A DNA stretch of 64,000 nucleotides from Prevotellaceae bacterium (GCA_015256945.1 JABZLB010000003.1:59276-123275); one strand, 5' to 3'. Shown: positions 53,968 through 63,564, counted from the first letter of the stretch. Numbers and translations: made by a program. Notes: generated from the sequence alone by a model not told the origin.

Positions 53968-54543
53968 TTAATACAACAACAGAAGTCCGGCAAAGGCTGC
54001 ATAGCAAATCATGCGGATGGGATTAATCTTCAACCACATTGTAGCATAAAAGGTAGAAGCAAATAGGGCCAGACTGATACAGAAGTACCAGGGATTAACA
54101 GCTGGCGAAGAAAAGTTCTCAGTATTACACAAAAGCAATGTGGCACCGCCCAGAAGCCCTGCCACTGCCGGGTGAAGGCCTGCAAAAACATGTTGTACGG
54201 TTGGCGTCTTTACATATTTCATGAACATCTTGCTGATCAGAATCATCAGGATAAATGAGGGTAAAATGAGTGCCAGTGTGCTTGTAGCCGATGCCAAAAC
54301 CGACATCATATTGCCGTATCCGGCATTGTGTGCAGCCGTATAACCACAGTAGGTTGCCGTGTTTATGCCAATAGGGCCGGGTGTCATCTGGCTGATTGCC
54401 ACTATGTTTGTGAACTCGGCCGAGGTCATCCACGTATGTTTAAGCACGGTTTCCATCTGTATAAGCGACAGCATGCCATAGCCTCCGCCAAAGCCGAAAA
54501 GCCCAATCTTGAAGAAGGTATAGAAAAGTGAGAGATAAATCAT
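53968..54543 (-). CDS. Chromate transporter family protein, half 1
   Basis: Short-chain CHR membrane protein. The 191-residue product has KIGLFGFGGGYGMLSLIQ, the diagnostic Gly-rich helix, and SQMTPGPIGINTATYCGY, the family's M-T-P-G-P motif, with about six membrane segments. Two such halves are encoded in a row (the other starts at 55139) and probably form a heterodimer. Chromate export is the named family activity; the natural role in an anaerobe may be other anions. Confidence 0.9.
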   Translation of the reverse strand: MIYLSLFYTFFKIGLFGFGGGYGMLSLIQMETVLKHTWMTSAEFTNIVAISQMTPGPIGINTATYCGYTAAHNAGYGNMMSVLASATSTLALILPSFILMILISKMFMKYVKTPTVQHVFAGLHPAVAGLLGGATLLLCNTENFSSPAVNPWYFCISLALFASTFYATMWLKINPIRMICYAAFAGLLLLY

Positions 54544-54584
54544 TTGTCTGATACGTTCTGTTTTTGATGTTGCCTGTTGGTGAA

Positions 54585-55139
54585 TTACTTTCGGGCTTCA
54601 GTTAATTTGCCAAAAAACAGTCCGCCAATACCAGCTGCAATGATAATCCAGATGGGATTTACGTGCAGTGCCCATATCAGCAAGGCGCATACAACAGGTA
54701 TCCATGCGTTGCTCCATGTGATGTGAGCGTCGCGTGCCAGGTTAAAAGTGGGCACGGCAATCAGTGCTACAACAGCGGGCCTTATACCGCGAAACATAGC
54801 CGCTATCCATGGAATATCCATGAAATGCCTGAATACCATGGCGATAAGCAGTATGATAACAAACGATGGCAACGTGCTGCCCAATGTAGCATAAAAAGCT
54901 CCTTTCTGTCCCTTTATTTTGTAGCCGGTCGAGGTTGCCAGATTAATGGCAAAGGCTCCGGGACAACTTTGTGCGATGGCTATGATGTCGATAAAACTCT
55001 CTTTCGTAAGCCATGCGTGCTTTTTAACCACTTCTTCCTCTATAATAGGTATCATGGCGTATCCACCTCCAAGGGTGAATACGCCAATTTTAAAGAATAC
55101 TTTAAATAAAGTAATAAGTGTATTTGTTTCCTTTGTCAT
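54585..55139 (-). CDS. Chromate transporter family protein, half 2
   Basis: 184 residues, with FFKIGVFTLGGGYAMIPIIEEE and AIAQSCPGAFAINLATSTGY, where the second motif has C-P-G-A in place of T-P-G-P of its neighbour. It precedes the other half by 41 bases in the same transcript. Together the two correspond to one long-chain ChrA. Confidence 0.9.
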   Translation of the reverse strand: MTKETNTLITLFKVFFKIGVFTLGGGYAMIPIIEEEVVKKHAWLTKESFIDIIAIAQSCPGAFAINLATSTGYKIKGQKGAFYATLGSTLPSFVIILLIAMVFRHFMDIPWIAAMFRGIRPAVVALIAVPTFNLARDAHITWSNAWIPVVCALLIWALHVNPIWIIIAAGIGGLFFGKLTEARK

Positions 55140-55188
55140 CAGAAAACCGTTTGTTTTACTTTTTCCAGAGCGTCCGCTTCGGTTGGAT

Positions 55189-58100
55189 TTATGCGTTTAT
55201 TTTTTTCTCAATCCATTTCCGTGCGTTCACAAAAGCCTCCATCCATGGCGTTATTTCATCATGCTTGCGGTCGGCAGGGTACCAGGCATTTTGCCAAGAG
55301 AAGACCGATCTCTCGGGGTGAGGCATCATCGCTAAGTGGCGACCGTCGGATGAACATATCGCAGCCGCATTGTAATCGCTGCCATTCGGGTTGCCAGGAT
55401 ATTCAGCATAGCTGTATTTTGCCACAATATTATAGCGGTCTTCGTGCTCTGGAAGTGAGAAACGGCCTTCGCCGTGTGCCACCCATATACCTAATTTGCT
55501 ACCGGCCAGACTGCCTAACATAATGCTCTTGTTGGCAGGAATGGTAAGCCCTAAGAACTGACTCTCAAACTTTTTGCTGGCGTTATGCAACAGGTGTGCA
55601 CGATGTTCATGTTCCGGATTAATCAGGTTAAGTTCAACCATCAGCTGGCATCCGTTGCAAATACCGAGGCTTAGTGTGTCCTTGCGCGCATAGAAATTGT
55701 CGAGAGCCTTCTTGGCCTTTGCATTGTAAAGGAAAGCACCAGCCCATCCTTTGGCCGAACCGAGCACGTCAGAATTGGAGAAACCACCACAGAATACAAT
55801 CATATTCACTTCCTCCAGCGTCTCACGTCCACTGATTAAATCGGTCATTGTTACGTCCTTTACGTTGAAACCGGCCAGCCACAGCGTGTAAGCCATCTCA
55901 CGATCGCCGTTGGTTCCTTTTTCGCGTATGATGGCAGCACACGGGCGTTTTGCACTTATAACGTCCTCTTTCTTCCATCGGTCGGCATCAATACCGTAGC
56001 TTTCGAGCGTTCCTTTGAACGTGGAGTTGAAGTGTACGTCCAAAGGTTGTTTCTTATAATTGTCGTAACGCTTCTGCGCCATGCCGTTCATGCTCTGGCG
56101 ACGGTCGAGTAAATATGAGGTCTTATACCAGGTATCGCGCAGCGTGTCAATGTCAAAGTCGTGTTTAAAGTTGTCTTTAACCACAGTAATGGTGCGTGTG
56201 TCAGGGGTAGGGTATGCTATTTTGGCGTAGGCTATACCATTTTCTTCGAGGTATTTTTTGACGTCTTTCTTTAGCGTATCCGACACCTGAATAACTACTC
56301 CGGGGTTTTCTGCGAACAGCATTTTCACAACATCGTCGTTCTCCTGCATCAAATCGTGCAGGTTTACGTGCATGCCTCCCGTGGTGTTGGCAAAAGTCAT
56401 CTCAAGCAATGTTGTGATAAGGCCACCGGCAGATATATCATGTCCGGCCATAATCCAGTCTTTTTGTATAAGCTCTTGTATTGCATTGAAGCAATCGGCA
56501 AAGTATTCAGGGCTCTTCACCGTAGGCACATCGCTGCCAATTTTACCCAGCGTCTGTGCAAATGCTGATCCACCAAGGCGTTGCTTGTCAAAGCTGAAGT
56601 CGATATAATACAGGCTCGAGTTCTTGTCGTTTACCATTACAGGGCTTACCACCTTTTTAATATCGCTTACCTCTGCGCCTGAAGTAACAATTACTGTACC
56701 CGGTGCAATAACTTTTTTACCGTCAGGATATTGCTGACTTAGCGACAACGAGTCTTTGCCCGTAGGCACATTAAGGTGCAAACTGCAGCAGAAATCGCTT
56801 AACGCTTGCACAGCCGTGTAGAGGCGTGCATCCTCACCTTTCTGACTTCTGCAAGGCCACATCCAGTTCGCGCTGAGGTTAATGTTCTCTATTGCATTGG
56901 GATGAGCCTGATCAGTTGCAACAGGAGCCCATACAATATTGGTCAGACTCTCGGCCACAGAAAGCACACTTCCTGCAGCTGCATCGGCCATACCAGCCTG
57001 TGGTGCATGCCCAAGGGCTGTGGCAATACCTTTTTCTCCACGATAGTCTAAGGCAACAACACCACAGTCGGACAACGGTAACTGTATCTGTCCCTGTGTT
57101 TGTTGGCGTGCCACCTTACCGGTAACCGAACGGTCTACCTTGTTTGTCAACCAGTCTTTGCAGGCTACTGCTTCGAGCTGCAGCACCTCATGAATATAGC
57201 TATCCAGCTTATCGAGCGTATAAGTAGCATCTTCATAGTAATGCTTTACGGTAACATCGTTCATCACCGTCTTTGGCGAGTGCCCGAACATCTGTGCTAC
57301 ATCCAGGTCAAAAGGTTTTATACCGTCTTCCTGAACAAAGCTAAAGTGAGCATCTCCAGTGGTTTGTCCTACAACGTACATGGGTGCACGTTCACGCTCT
57401 GCAATCCTTTTTACGTGGTCAAGATGCTGTTCATCAATAAGAAGACCCATGCGTTCCTGGCTCTCGTTCGCAATAATTTCCTTGGCACTTAAGGTTTTAT
57501 CGCCTATGGGAAGCCTTGTCATGTCAATCTTTCCTCCGCATTCCTCAACCAGTTCCGACAGGCAATTGAGGTGTCCTGCCGAACCATGGTCGTGGATTGA
57601 TACAACAGGATTGGTATCTTCTTCAACCAAAGCCCTTACAAGATTGTAGGCACGTTTCTGCATTTCCGGGTTAGCGCGCTGCACAGCATTGAGTTCTATA
57701 CCGTTGCTGTAACGGCCAGTGTCGACCGATGACACGCTTCCGCCTCCCAGACCAATACGATAATTATCACCACCAACAACAACAACCTCGTTACCTGGTT
57801 GCGGTTCCTTTTTCAAACAATCGCGTTTTTTGCCGTAACCTACGCCGCCGGCAAGCATAATTACCTTGTCATAGCCGTATACTTCGCCTGCTGCTTCATC
57901 GTCGGCTGCGGTACCGTCAGGCAGTGTTGCCGTATCGCTGGCAGTAGTTTTATACTCAAATGTAAGCAGCGAACCAGTGATAAGGGGCTGTCCGAACTTG
58001 TTACCGAAGTCGGAAGCACCGTTTGAAGCCTTGATTAATATTTCCTCAGGGCTTTGATATAACCATTTACGGGCCGCTATATTCTGTTCCCATGGCCGGC

Positions 58101-59037
58101 CTTTGCCTTCGGTTTGTCCTTCAGTTTCAGGCGTAATGGTCTCTGATATATTGAGGCGAGGGTAGCTCGTCATGTATACAGCCGTACCGGCAATAGGCCA
58201 CGAACCTGTTCCTCCGCCCATACGGTCGCGTATTTCTCCGCCTGTACCCGTTGCAGCTCCGTTAAAGGGTTCAACGGTAGTAGGGAAGTTATGTGTTTCG
58301 GCTTTCAGCGAAATAACGCTTTCAACAGGCTTTACACGGAACCAGTCGCTGGTACTCTGGTCGCCAGGTGCAAACTGTTCTACCGTCGGACCCTGTGCAA
58401 AAGCAACGTTGTCCTTGTAGGCAGATAGTATCTTTCCCGGGTTTTCCTTTGTTGTTTTCTTTATGAGAGCAAAGAGGCTTGAGTCGCGTTCCTTGCCGTC
58501 TATAATAAAGGAGCCGCCGAAAATCTTATGCCGACAGTGTTCCGAATTGATTTGAGCGAATCCGAAAATCTCTGAATCGGTGAGCGGACGACCATTTTCT
58601 TTCTCTATCTTATGAAGGTATTCTATTTCCTCGGGGCTTAGGGCCAGTCCTTCTTCCTCGTTGTATTTCTCAATGTTTTCAACGTGTTTGATGGGCTCGG
58701 GCTCGTGATTGATACTGAAAATATGCTGATCAAGCCCGTTGTACATGCGCTGGAGCATGCGGTCGTGTTCAGCATTCTCGTTCGTTACAGGGAAGTATTC
58801 TTCTATACGCAAAATGCCATTGAGACTCATGTTTTGAGTAATCTCAACGGCATTTGTGCTCCATGGGGTTATCATTTCACGGCGCGGGCCTATAAAAAAG
58901 CCTTCGAGCTTGTCCTTTTTCAGGAGGGTAGCGTTGCCGAAAAGCCAGCAAAGTTCCTGAATTTCATGTTCACTGGGCTGATGATTAACTTCGGCAGCAA
59001 TGATGTTCTCTCCGGAGGTTTGAAAGAAAAGAATCAT
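55189..59037 (-). CDS. purL: Phosphoribosylformylglycinamidine synthase
   Basis: Fourth step of purine synthesis: converts FGAR, glutamine and ATP to FGAM. The 1282-residue single chain carries all parts: N-terminal PurS-like region, linker, two AIRS-like halves (FAQINSEHCRHKIFGG, KAETHNFPTTVEPFNGAATG, VSIHDHGSAGHL) and a C-terminal class I glutaminase domain with Cys in LGICNGCQLM and the His and Glu in MPHPERSVF. Long-form PurL is usual in this phylum. Separate transcript with a minus-strand -7 box at 59082. Confidence 0.97.
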   Translation of the reverse strand: MILFFQTSGENIIAAEVNHQPSEHEIQELCWLFGNATLLKKDKLEGFFIGPRREMITPWSTNAVEITQNMSLNGILRIEEYFPVTNENAEHDRMLQRMYNGLDQHIFSINHEPEPIKHVENIEKYNEEEGLALSPEEIEYLHKIEKENGRPLTDSEIFGFAQINSEHCRHKIFGGSFIIDGKERDSSLFALIKKTTKENPGKILSAYKDNVAFAQGPTVEQFAPGDQSTSDWFRVKPVESVISLKAETHNFPTTVEPFNGAATGTGGEIRDRMGGGTGSWPIAGTAVYMTSYPRLNISETITPETEGQTEGKGRPWEQNIAARKWLYQSPEEILIKASNGASDFGNKFGQPLITGSLLTFEYKTTASDTATLPDGTAADDEAAGEVYGYDKVIMLAGGVGYGKKRDCLKKEPQPGNEVVVVGGDNYRIGLGGGSVSSVDTGRYSNGIELNAVQRANPEMQKRAYNLVRALVEEDTNPVVSIHDHGSAGHLNCLSELVEECGGKIDMTRLPIGDKTLSAKEIIANESQERMGLLIDEQHLDHVKRIAERERAPMYVVGQTTGDAHFSFVQEDGIKPFDLDVAQMFGHSPKTVMNDVTVKHYYEDATYTLDKLDSYIHEVLQLEAVACKDWLTNKVDRSVTGKVARQQTQGQIQLPLSDCGVVALDYRGEKGIATALGHAPQAGMADAAAGSVLSVAESLTNIVWAPVATDQAHPNAIENINLSANWMWPCRSQKGEDARLYTAVQALSDFCCSLHLNVPTGKDSLSLSQQYPDGKKVIAPGTVIVTSGAEVSDIKKVVSPVMVNDKNSSLYYIDFSFDKQRLGGSAFAQTLGKIGSDVPTVKSPEYFADCFNAIQELIQKDWIMAGHDISAGGLITTLLEMTFANTTGGMHVNLHDLMQENDDVVKMLFAENPGVVIQVSDTLKKDVKKYLEENGIAYAKIAYPTPDTRTITVVKDNFKHDFDIDTLRDTWYKTSYLLDRRQSMNGMAQKRYDNYKKQPLDVHFNSTFKGTLESYGIDADRWKKEDVISAKRPCAAIIREKGTNGDREMAYTLWLAGFNVKDVTMTDLISGRETLEEVNMIVFCGGFSNSDVLGSAKGWAGAFLYNAKAKKALDNFYARKDTLSLGICNGCQLMVELNLINPEHEHRAHLLHNASKKFESQFLGLTIPANKSIMLGSLAGSKLGIWVAHGEGRFSLPEHEDRYNIVAKYSYAEYPGNPNGSDYNAAAICSSDGRHLAMMPHPERSVFSWQNAWYPADRKHDEITPWMEAFVNARKWIEKKINA

Positions 59038-59081
59038 AAATGGTTTTATTTAATGGTGTATACGTTATATAAACGATATTG

Positions 59082-59089
59082 CAAAGGTA
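59082..59089 (-). promoter_or_regulatory. Predicted purL promoter, -7 box
   Basis: Minus-strand TACCTTTG fits TAnnTTTG, 45 bases from the ATG. -33 box not clear. Confidence 0.5.
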
Positions 59090-59296
59090 GTACAAAACGA
59101 TGGAAAGCAGAAGCTATATACCAACTTTTTTCGTTCTTGTAAAACTACTTTACATCGCATTTACACCGTAACTGTATTGCACGGATATGATATACATTGA
59201 CGGGTATGGCAATTTTTAATAGTCTTAAATTCAGGCATTTGTAGTTAAAATTAGCTAAACCCTGCCAACTTTTAAGGCTCTTTGTCGTCATAATAC

Positions 59297-59304
59297 TAAA
59301 TTTG
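59297..59304 (+). promoter_or_regulatory. Predicted ompA-like gene promoter, -7 box
   Basis: TAAATTTG fits TAnnTTTG, 60 bases before the ATG at 59365. Confidence 0.5.
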
Positions 59305-59364
59305 CAGCCAGAGGTCATGGTATAATGGCCGTGCAAACGTGTATTAACTAAAACGACATATAAT

Positions 59365-60216
59365 ATGAAAAAGACTGTTTTAACACTAACCTTGGCAGCG
59401 GCTATGCTCATGGTATCGAGTTGTGCCAGCAAGAAAGACTTGCAGAATTGCCAGAATGAGAATCGTGAACTTACCACAAATTATCAGACAACAAAGGAGC
59501 AACTTGCAGCCTCACAGGCTAAAGTATCGGCTCTTGAAGACCAGCTGGCACAGCAAAAACGCGATTATGCATCGCTGCAAAGAAGCTTGGACAAGAGTCT
59601 TACCAACGCTAACTCGAATAATATTAATATATCAAAGCTGGTTGATCAAATCAACGAGTCGAACCGATATATCCGTCATTTGGTTGAGGTAAAGAGCAAG
59701 AGCGACTCGCTGAACATGGTATTGACAAATAATCTTACCCGCAGTTTGAGCAAGGATGAGATGAAAGAGGTTGACGTGCAGGTGCTTAAGGGCGTAGTTT
59801 ATATTTCATTAGCCGATAACATGCTGTATAAAAGCGGCAGCTATGAAATAAACGATCGCGCAGAAGAAACCTTAAGTAAGATAGCGAAAATTATTACCGA
59901 CTATAAGGATTACGACGTGCTTGTAGAAGGAAATACCGATAACGTACCTGTAAATGCAGCAGCAGCATCGATGAAAAACATTCGTAACAACTGGGATTTG
60001 TCGTGTTTGCGTGCATCTTCTGTGGTGCAATATCTCATCAGTCGTTTCGGTGTAGCTCCTAAAAGGCTTACTGCAGGCGGACGCGGCGAGTTTAATCCGC
60101 TGGTAAATAACGATACCGAACTGGGCAAGCAGCGTAACCGTCGTACACAGATTATTATTACGCCGAAGCTCGATCAGTTTATGGACCTTATCGACAAGGC
60201 ACCTGAAGAAAAGTAG
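59365..60216 (+). CDS. OmpA-family lipoprotein with coiled coil
   Basis: Predicted envelope lipoprotein that ties the outer membrane to peptidoglycan. The 283-residue product has a signal peptide with lipobox VSSC (Cys20), a coiled-coil stretch (about 28-125, many Gln, Leu and Lys), and an OmpA-like domain (about 140-270) with LVEGNTDNVPVN and GVAPKRLTAGGRGEFNP and the RNRRTQI peptidoglycan-binding end. A terminator follows at 60247. Confidence 0.92.
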   Translation: MKKTVLTLTLAAAMLMVSSCASKKDLQNCQNENRELTTNYQTTKEQLAASQAKVSALEDQLAQQKRDYASLQRSLDKSLTNANSNNINISKLVDQINESNRYIRHLVEVKSKSDSLNMVLTNNLTRSLSKDEMKEVDVQVLKGVVYISLADNMLYKSGSYEINDRAEETLSKIAKIITDYKDYDVLVEGNTDNVPVNAAAASMKNIRNNWDLSCLRASSVVQYLISRFGVAPKRLTAGGRGEFNPLVNNDTELGKQRNRRTQIIITPKLDQFMDLIDKAPEEK

Positions 60217-60246
60217 GATATAGCAGGCAAGTGCAACCCTATAACG

Positions 60247-60285
60247 GGGCTCCGTAAGCAGTATTGAGGCTTTCGGAGCCCTTTT
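60247..60285 (+). terminator. Intrinsic terminator after the OmpA-like gene
   Basis: GGGCTCCG (60247-60254) pairs perfectly with CGGAGCCC (60274-60281), followed by TTTTGCTTT. Confidence 0.8.
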
Positions 60286-60367
60286 GCTTTGTATTGTATG
60301 GCGGGTTGCGGGCTAAAGTTGCCGGCCTTTCGACCTGTTGTTGAACAGATACAGGCGTAATACTCAG

Positions 60368-60455
60368 TGTTCGACGGCCGTCAGCAGCGCGTACGGCGGC
60401 CGTCGAACAACAGGTGTGACGGCCGTCAACAGCACGTATGGCGGCCGCCGAACAA
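60368..60455 (+). repeat. 88-bp quadruple-palindrome element, copy D
   Basis: Arms: GTTCGACGGCCGTCAGCA, GGCGGCCGTCGAAC, TGACGGCCGTCAACA and TGGCGGCCGCCGAAC. Ends 45 bases before a promoter box. Confidence 0.92.
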
Positions 60456-60499
60456 TGGATAAAAAAGCATAACGAACGGTACGTTTCGTGGAAATTGCC

Positions 60500-60507
60500 T
60501 AACTTTG
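60500..60507 (+). promoter_or_regulatory. Predicted aspartyl protease promoter, -7 box
   Basis: TAACTTTG fits the consensus, 27 bases before the ATG. Confidence 0.6.
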
Positions 60508-60534
60508 CAGGCATAACGACAGGCAAAAACAGGC

Positions 60535-61701
60535 ATGAAGAAGATAGTTCTATTGGCGCTCTGCTCTCTCTTTACATGCTGTGGCCGTGCGCAGATGCAC
60601 GCATACAGTACGAATTTCACGTTTTCAGAAGCTGATTTTGCGGATACCATTCACATAGAAGTGGTTGACGGGCAGATTATGATACCTGCTGTCGTGGGTG
60701 GCATAACACGCCGTTTTTGTTTCGATACAGGTTCGGGCCAGGGCACGGTATATGCTCAGGATGGTGCCATACCCTATAAAGAGGTGGGCAATGTGGTAAG
60801 TCGTGACGCAGCCGGACATCAGGATACCACAAAGGTAGCGGTGCTTCCTGATTTTCGTTTGGGGCATCTGGAGGTGAAAGGCTATGTGGCATCGGTATTC
60901 AAACAGCAGGTAAGCCGGAAGTATGATGCCATCATAGGCTTTGATTTTATCAATAAAGGGTTGTGCTGCAAAATTGATTTGCGCCGTAAAATCATGATAC
61001 TTACCGACCGTCGAAACCTGTTTGACGATGAAACAGGATACACTGTCGGCTATAAATTGCATTGGTGGGTGCCTTACATATTGGTTAGTCCGTTCAAGCG
61101 TCATTGGGATGAGGTGTTGTTTGATACAGGTTCACGCCAGCTCTTTACGATGAACAAGCAGAGCTTTGACAAGCATGCCTATAAAAGCAAACAGGTAAAT
61201 GAGCAGGTTGAACAGCGTGTGAGGGGGCATGTTTCAATAGGAAATATGGGTACTGAACAGGACGATGAGGTGGCGTTCCTGAAATTAGAACGGCTGCGCT
61301 GGGACAATTTTTCGTTTACAAATGTGCGTGCTATTACCACGCAGGGGGCGAGCAGGGTAGGAGCAGACATACTGAAATACGGCACCATTACGATTGACGG
61401 GTTCCGCCGTAAAATCATATTTGCGCCGTATGACGGGCGTGATAGTGTAGAAGTTAACAACAAAAGCTACACCATTGCCTATGTGCCGTGGCAGGAAAAA
61501 GTGGCTGTTGGGCTTGTTGTTCCGGGCAGCAACGAGTATAAAGCCGGGCTGAGGCAGGGCGATATACTGTTGGAGGTAGACGGTAAGCCGCTGAAAAGTT
61601 TCATCGATTTCCAGCGTTTCCCCTTTGTAATAGGCCATTCTTACGAACTGTTGGTACGCACAAAGGAGGGGAAAACAAAAAAGGTGACGATAACAAGATA
61701 G
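60535..61701 (+). CDS. Retropepsin-like aspartyl protease with PDZ domain
   Basis: Predicted envelope protease. The 388-residue product has a signal peptide with two Cys near its end (CSLFTCCGRAQ), so a lipoprotein is possible. Two D-T-G motifs are visible: Asp64 in FCFDTGSGQGT and Asp197 in VLFDTGSRQLF, giving both halves of an aspartyl protease site in one chain. A PDZ domain (about 320-388, VGLVVPGSNEYKAGLRQGDI) follows. Related proteins are common in Bacteroidetes; substrate unknown. Confidence 0.85.
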   Translation: MKKIVLLALCSLFTCCGRAQMHAYSTNFTFSEADFADTIHIEVVDGQIMIPAVVGGITRRFCFDTGSGQGTVYAQDGAIPYKEVGNVVSRDAAGHQDTTKVAVLPDFRLGHLEVKGYVASVFKQQVSRKYDAIIGFDFINKGLCCKIDLRRKIMILTDRRNLFDDETGYTVGYKLHWWVPYILVSPFKRHWDEVLFDTGSRQLFTMNKQSFDKHAYKSKQVNEQVEQRVRGHVSIGNMGTEQDDEVAFLKLERLRWDNFSFTNVRAITTQGASRVGADILKYGTITIDGFRRKIIFAPYDGRDSVEVNNKSYTIAYVPWQEKVAVGLVVPGSNEYKAGLRQGDILLEVDGKPLKSFIDFQRFPFVIGHSYELLVRTKEGKTKKVTITR

Positions 61702-61741
61702 TGTGGTTTTCAGTAAAATATAAAACAAAAACATTCAATAT

Positions 61742-62527
61742 ATGACAAAAACAAAGGCATTGTTTTTCGATATTGACGGTACGTTGGTATCGTTTAAAAC
61801 ACACCGTATTCCGCAATCGACCGTCGATGCCATAGAGCGGGCAAAGGCAGCAGGGCTGAAAATATTTATCTCTACGGGCCGCCCCGTGCCGTTTATTATC
61901 AATCTGGGTCAGATAAGCCACCTTATTGACGGATATATTACGACGAACGGTGCACTGTGTATCGTGGGCAATGAGAAATTTGGATGTCACAATTTGCTGA
62001 AGGAAGATGCCGAAAAGGTGCTCGAGGGTTGCCGCAGGTTCGGACGTGCATGTGTAGTTGTGGGTACCGAACATATTGCAGTGTTCCAGCGTACCAGAGA
62101 AGTTGACGAGCAGTTTGGGGCTAATCTGGGGTTGAAAAACTTCCCGTTTGTCAGCATGGATGATGTATGGAAGGAGCGTCTGTTGCAGGTAAGCCCGTTC
62201 TTTACGCCCGAAGAGGAAGCCGAAATTGTTCCCCATCTTAAGGAAAGCATCAGTGCACGGTGGTCGAATTTCTTTACAGACATAACTCATTCTGGCGCCG
62301 ACAAGGGCAAAGGCTTGCTGACACTGTGCGCCCATGAGGGCATAAACGTAGCCGAAACCATTGCTTTTGGTGACGGAGGTAACGATATTTCCATCCTGCA
62401 TCAGGCAGGAACAGGAGTGGCTATGGGCAATGCAAAGGACAGTGTAAAAGCTGAGGCCGACTACGTGACGACGAGCGTTGACGACGACGGTATAAGCAGG
62501 GCACTGGCCCATTTGTGTAACCTATAA
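61742..62527 (+). CDS. Cof-type HAD hydrolase
   Basis: Cytoplasmic sugar-phosphate or cofactor phosphatase of the HAD IIB class. The 261-residue product has motif I FFDIDGTLV (Asp10, Asp12), motif II ISTGRP, a C2B cap, Lys in SGADKGKGL and motif IV FGDGGNDISIL with VAMGNA. All catalytic residues are present. Starts 40 bases after the protease gene. Exact substrate cannot be read from sequence. Confidence 0.92.
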   Translation: MTKTKALFFDIDGTLVSFKTHRIPQSTVDAIERAKAAGLKIFISTGRPVPFIINLGQISHLIDGYITTNGALCIVGNEKFGCHNLLKEDAEKVLEGCRRFGRACVVVGTEHIAVFQRTREVDEQFGANLGLKNFPFVSMDDVWKERLLQVSPFFTPEEEAEIVPHLKESISARWSNFFTDITHSGADKGKGLLTLCAHEGINVAETIAFGDGGNDISILHQAGTGVAMGNAKDSVKAEADYVTTSVDDDGISRALAHLCNL

Positions 62528-62581
62528 TAAAAGGTATAAAATAAAAGACAGGTTTGCAGGACGGTTTTCGTGAATAATCAT

Positions 62582-62589
62582 TATCTTTG
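62582..62589 (+). promoter_or_regulatory. Predicted yitT-type gene promoter, -7 box
   Basis: TATCTTTG fits TAnnTTTG, 42 bases before the ATG. Confidence 0.5.
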
Positions 62590-62631
62590 TGGCAATTTAC
62601 GTGGAAAAGGTGAGTTTAATATACTAAAAAC

Positions 62632-63564
62632 ATGATCCAGGAAAAAAGTAAATTAGTAGCCGAAATAAGGGATTATGTCATGATTGGCATCGCCATGATA
62701 AGCTATGGTATAGGGTGGAACATCTTCTTGCTGCCGAATAATATTACAACCGGCGGCGTACCGGGTATAGCTTCGGTTATATTTTGGGGAACGAATATCC
62801 CGGCACAGGTATCTTATTTCGTCATAAATGCGATACTTTTACTGATTGCCTTAAAAATTCTGGGGTTTAAATTCTGTATAAAAACCATCTATGCTGTATT
62901 GCTTTTAACGCTGATAACCGCAGCCTTTCAGAAGTTTGGTTGGGGCACACCCCTGCTGCACGATCAGCCTTTTATGGCTTCTATCATCGGCGCTATATTT
63001 ACAGGGTCGGGCATTGGCCTCGGTTTTTCGTTCCATGGCTCAACAGGAGGAACCGACATTATTGCAGCTATCGTGAACAAATACCGCGATATTTCGTTGG
63101 GAAGAGTAGTGATGCTGTGCGATATTGTGATTATCAGCTCTTCCTATCTTGTTTTTCACGATTGGGAAAAAGTGCTTTACGGCTATGTGGTACTGTGGGT
63201 ATCGAGTTTTTGTATCGACCAGGTTACACAGTCGATGCGGCGCAGTGTGCAGTTCTTTATTATATCCGACAAGTATCAGGAAATAGCCAGCAGAATAGCA
63301 GTATTCCCTCATCGCGGTGCAACGGTGATAGAGGCGCACGGCTTCTACACCGGTCACGACGTTAAAATGCTGTTTATCATGGCTAAGCGAAGGGAAAGCA
63401 GCGTGATATTTTCCATCATCAACGAAATCGATCCCAAGGCTTTTGTTACCCAAACTAACGTGATAGGCGTGTACGGTCAGGGTTTTGACAAGTTCAAAGT
63501 GCGTGGTACAAGGCAGAAGGTTCAGACGCTGACGCCTGAACAACACGCTATTTTAAATGAGTAA
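62632..63564 (+). CDS. YitT family membrane protein with DUF2179
   Basis: Inner-membrane protein of unknown function. The 310-residue product has five to six membrane segments (GIAMISYGIGWNIFLLPNNITTGGVPGIASVI; GSGIGLGFSFHGSTGGTDIIA with the family's G-S-T-G-G-T-D motif) and a soluble C-terminal DUF2179 domain (about 220-300, RRSVQFFIISDKYQEIASRI, RGATVIEAHGFYTG). Domain order is standard. No partner genes are next to it. Confidence 0.9.
   Translation: MIQEKSKLVAEIRDYVMIGIAMISYGIGWNIFLLPNNITTGGVPGIASVIFWGTNIPAQVSYFVINAILLLIALKILGFKFCIKTIYAVLLLTLITAAFQKFGWGTPLLHDQPFMASIIGAIFTGSGIGLGFSFHGSTGGTDIIAAIVNKYRDISLGRVVMLCDIVIISSSYLVFHDWEKVLYGYVVLWVSSFCIDQVTQSMRRSVQFFIISDKYQEIASRIAVFPHRGATVIEAHGFYTGHDVKMLFIMAKRRESSVIFSIINEIDPKAFVTQTNVIGVYGQGFDKFKVRGTRQKVQTLTPEQHAILNE

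Larger units (their letters stand above)
59038..59364. other. Divergent region purL / OmpA-like gene
   Basis: Minus-strand -7 box TACCTTTG (59089-59082) for purL, plus-strand TAAATTTG (59297-59304) for the OmpA-like gene, and one degenerate 22-bp unit near 59149 (CTTTACATCG). No gene seen. Confidence 0.55.
60217..60534. other. Gap with terminator, 88-bp element and promoter
   Basis: In order: terminator (60247-60285), 88-bp element copy D (60368-60455), -7 box TAACTTTG (60500-60507). No gene; open frames here arise from the palindromic repeat. Confidence 0.65.

Noticed and set aside
59334..59345. GTGCAAACGTGT as a third LacI-type operator
   Set aside because: Only one half matches; it is not palindromic and the gene is unrelated to starch use.
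60239..60526. 95-codon frame with RAVDGRHT and RAADGRRT repeats, similar to one at 34152-34346
   Set aside because: Both are translations of the 88-bp palindromic element, so the shared peptide reflects the repeat and not a protein family.
61601..62512. 303-codon open frame on the minus strand
   Set aside because: It is antisense to the HAD hydrolase gene, which has all its motifs; the product is Cys-rich and has no recognisable domain.
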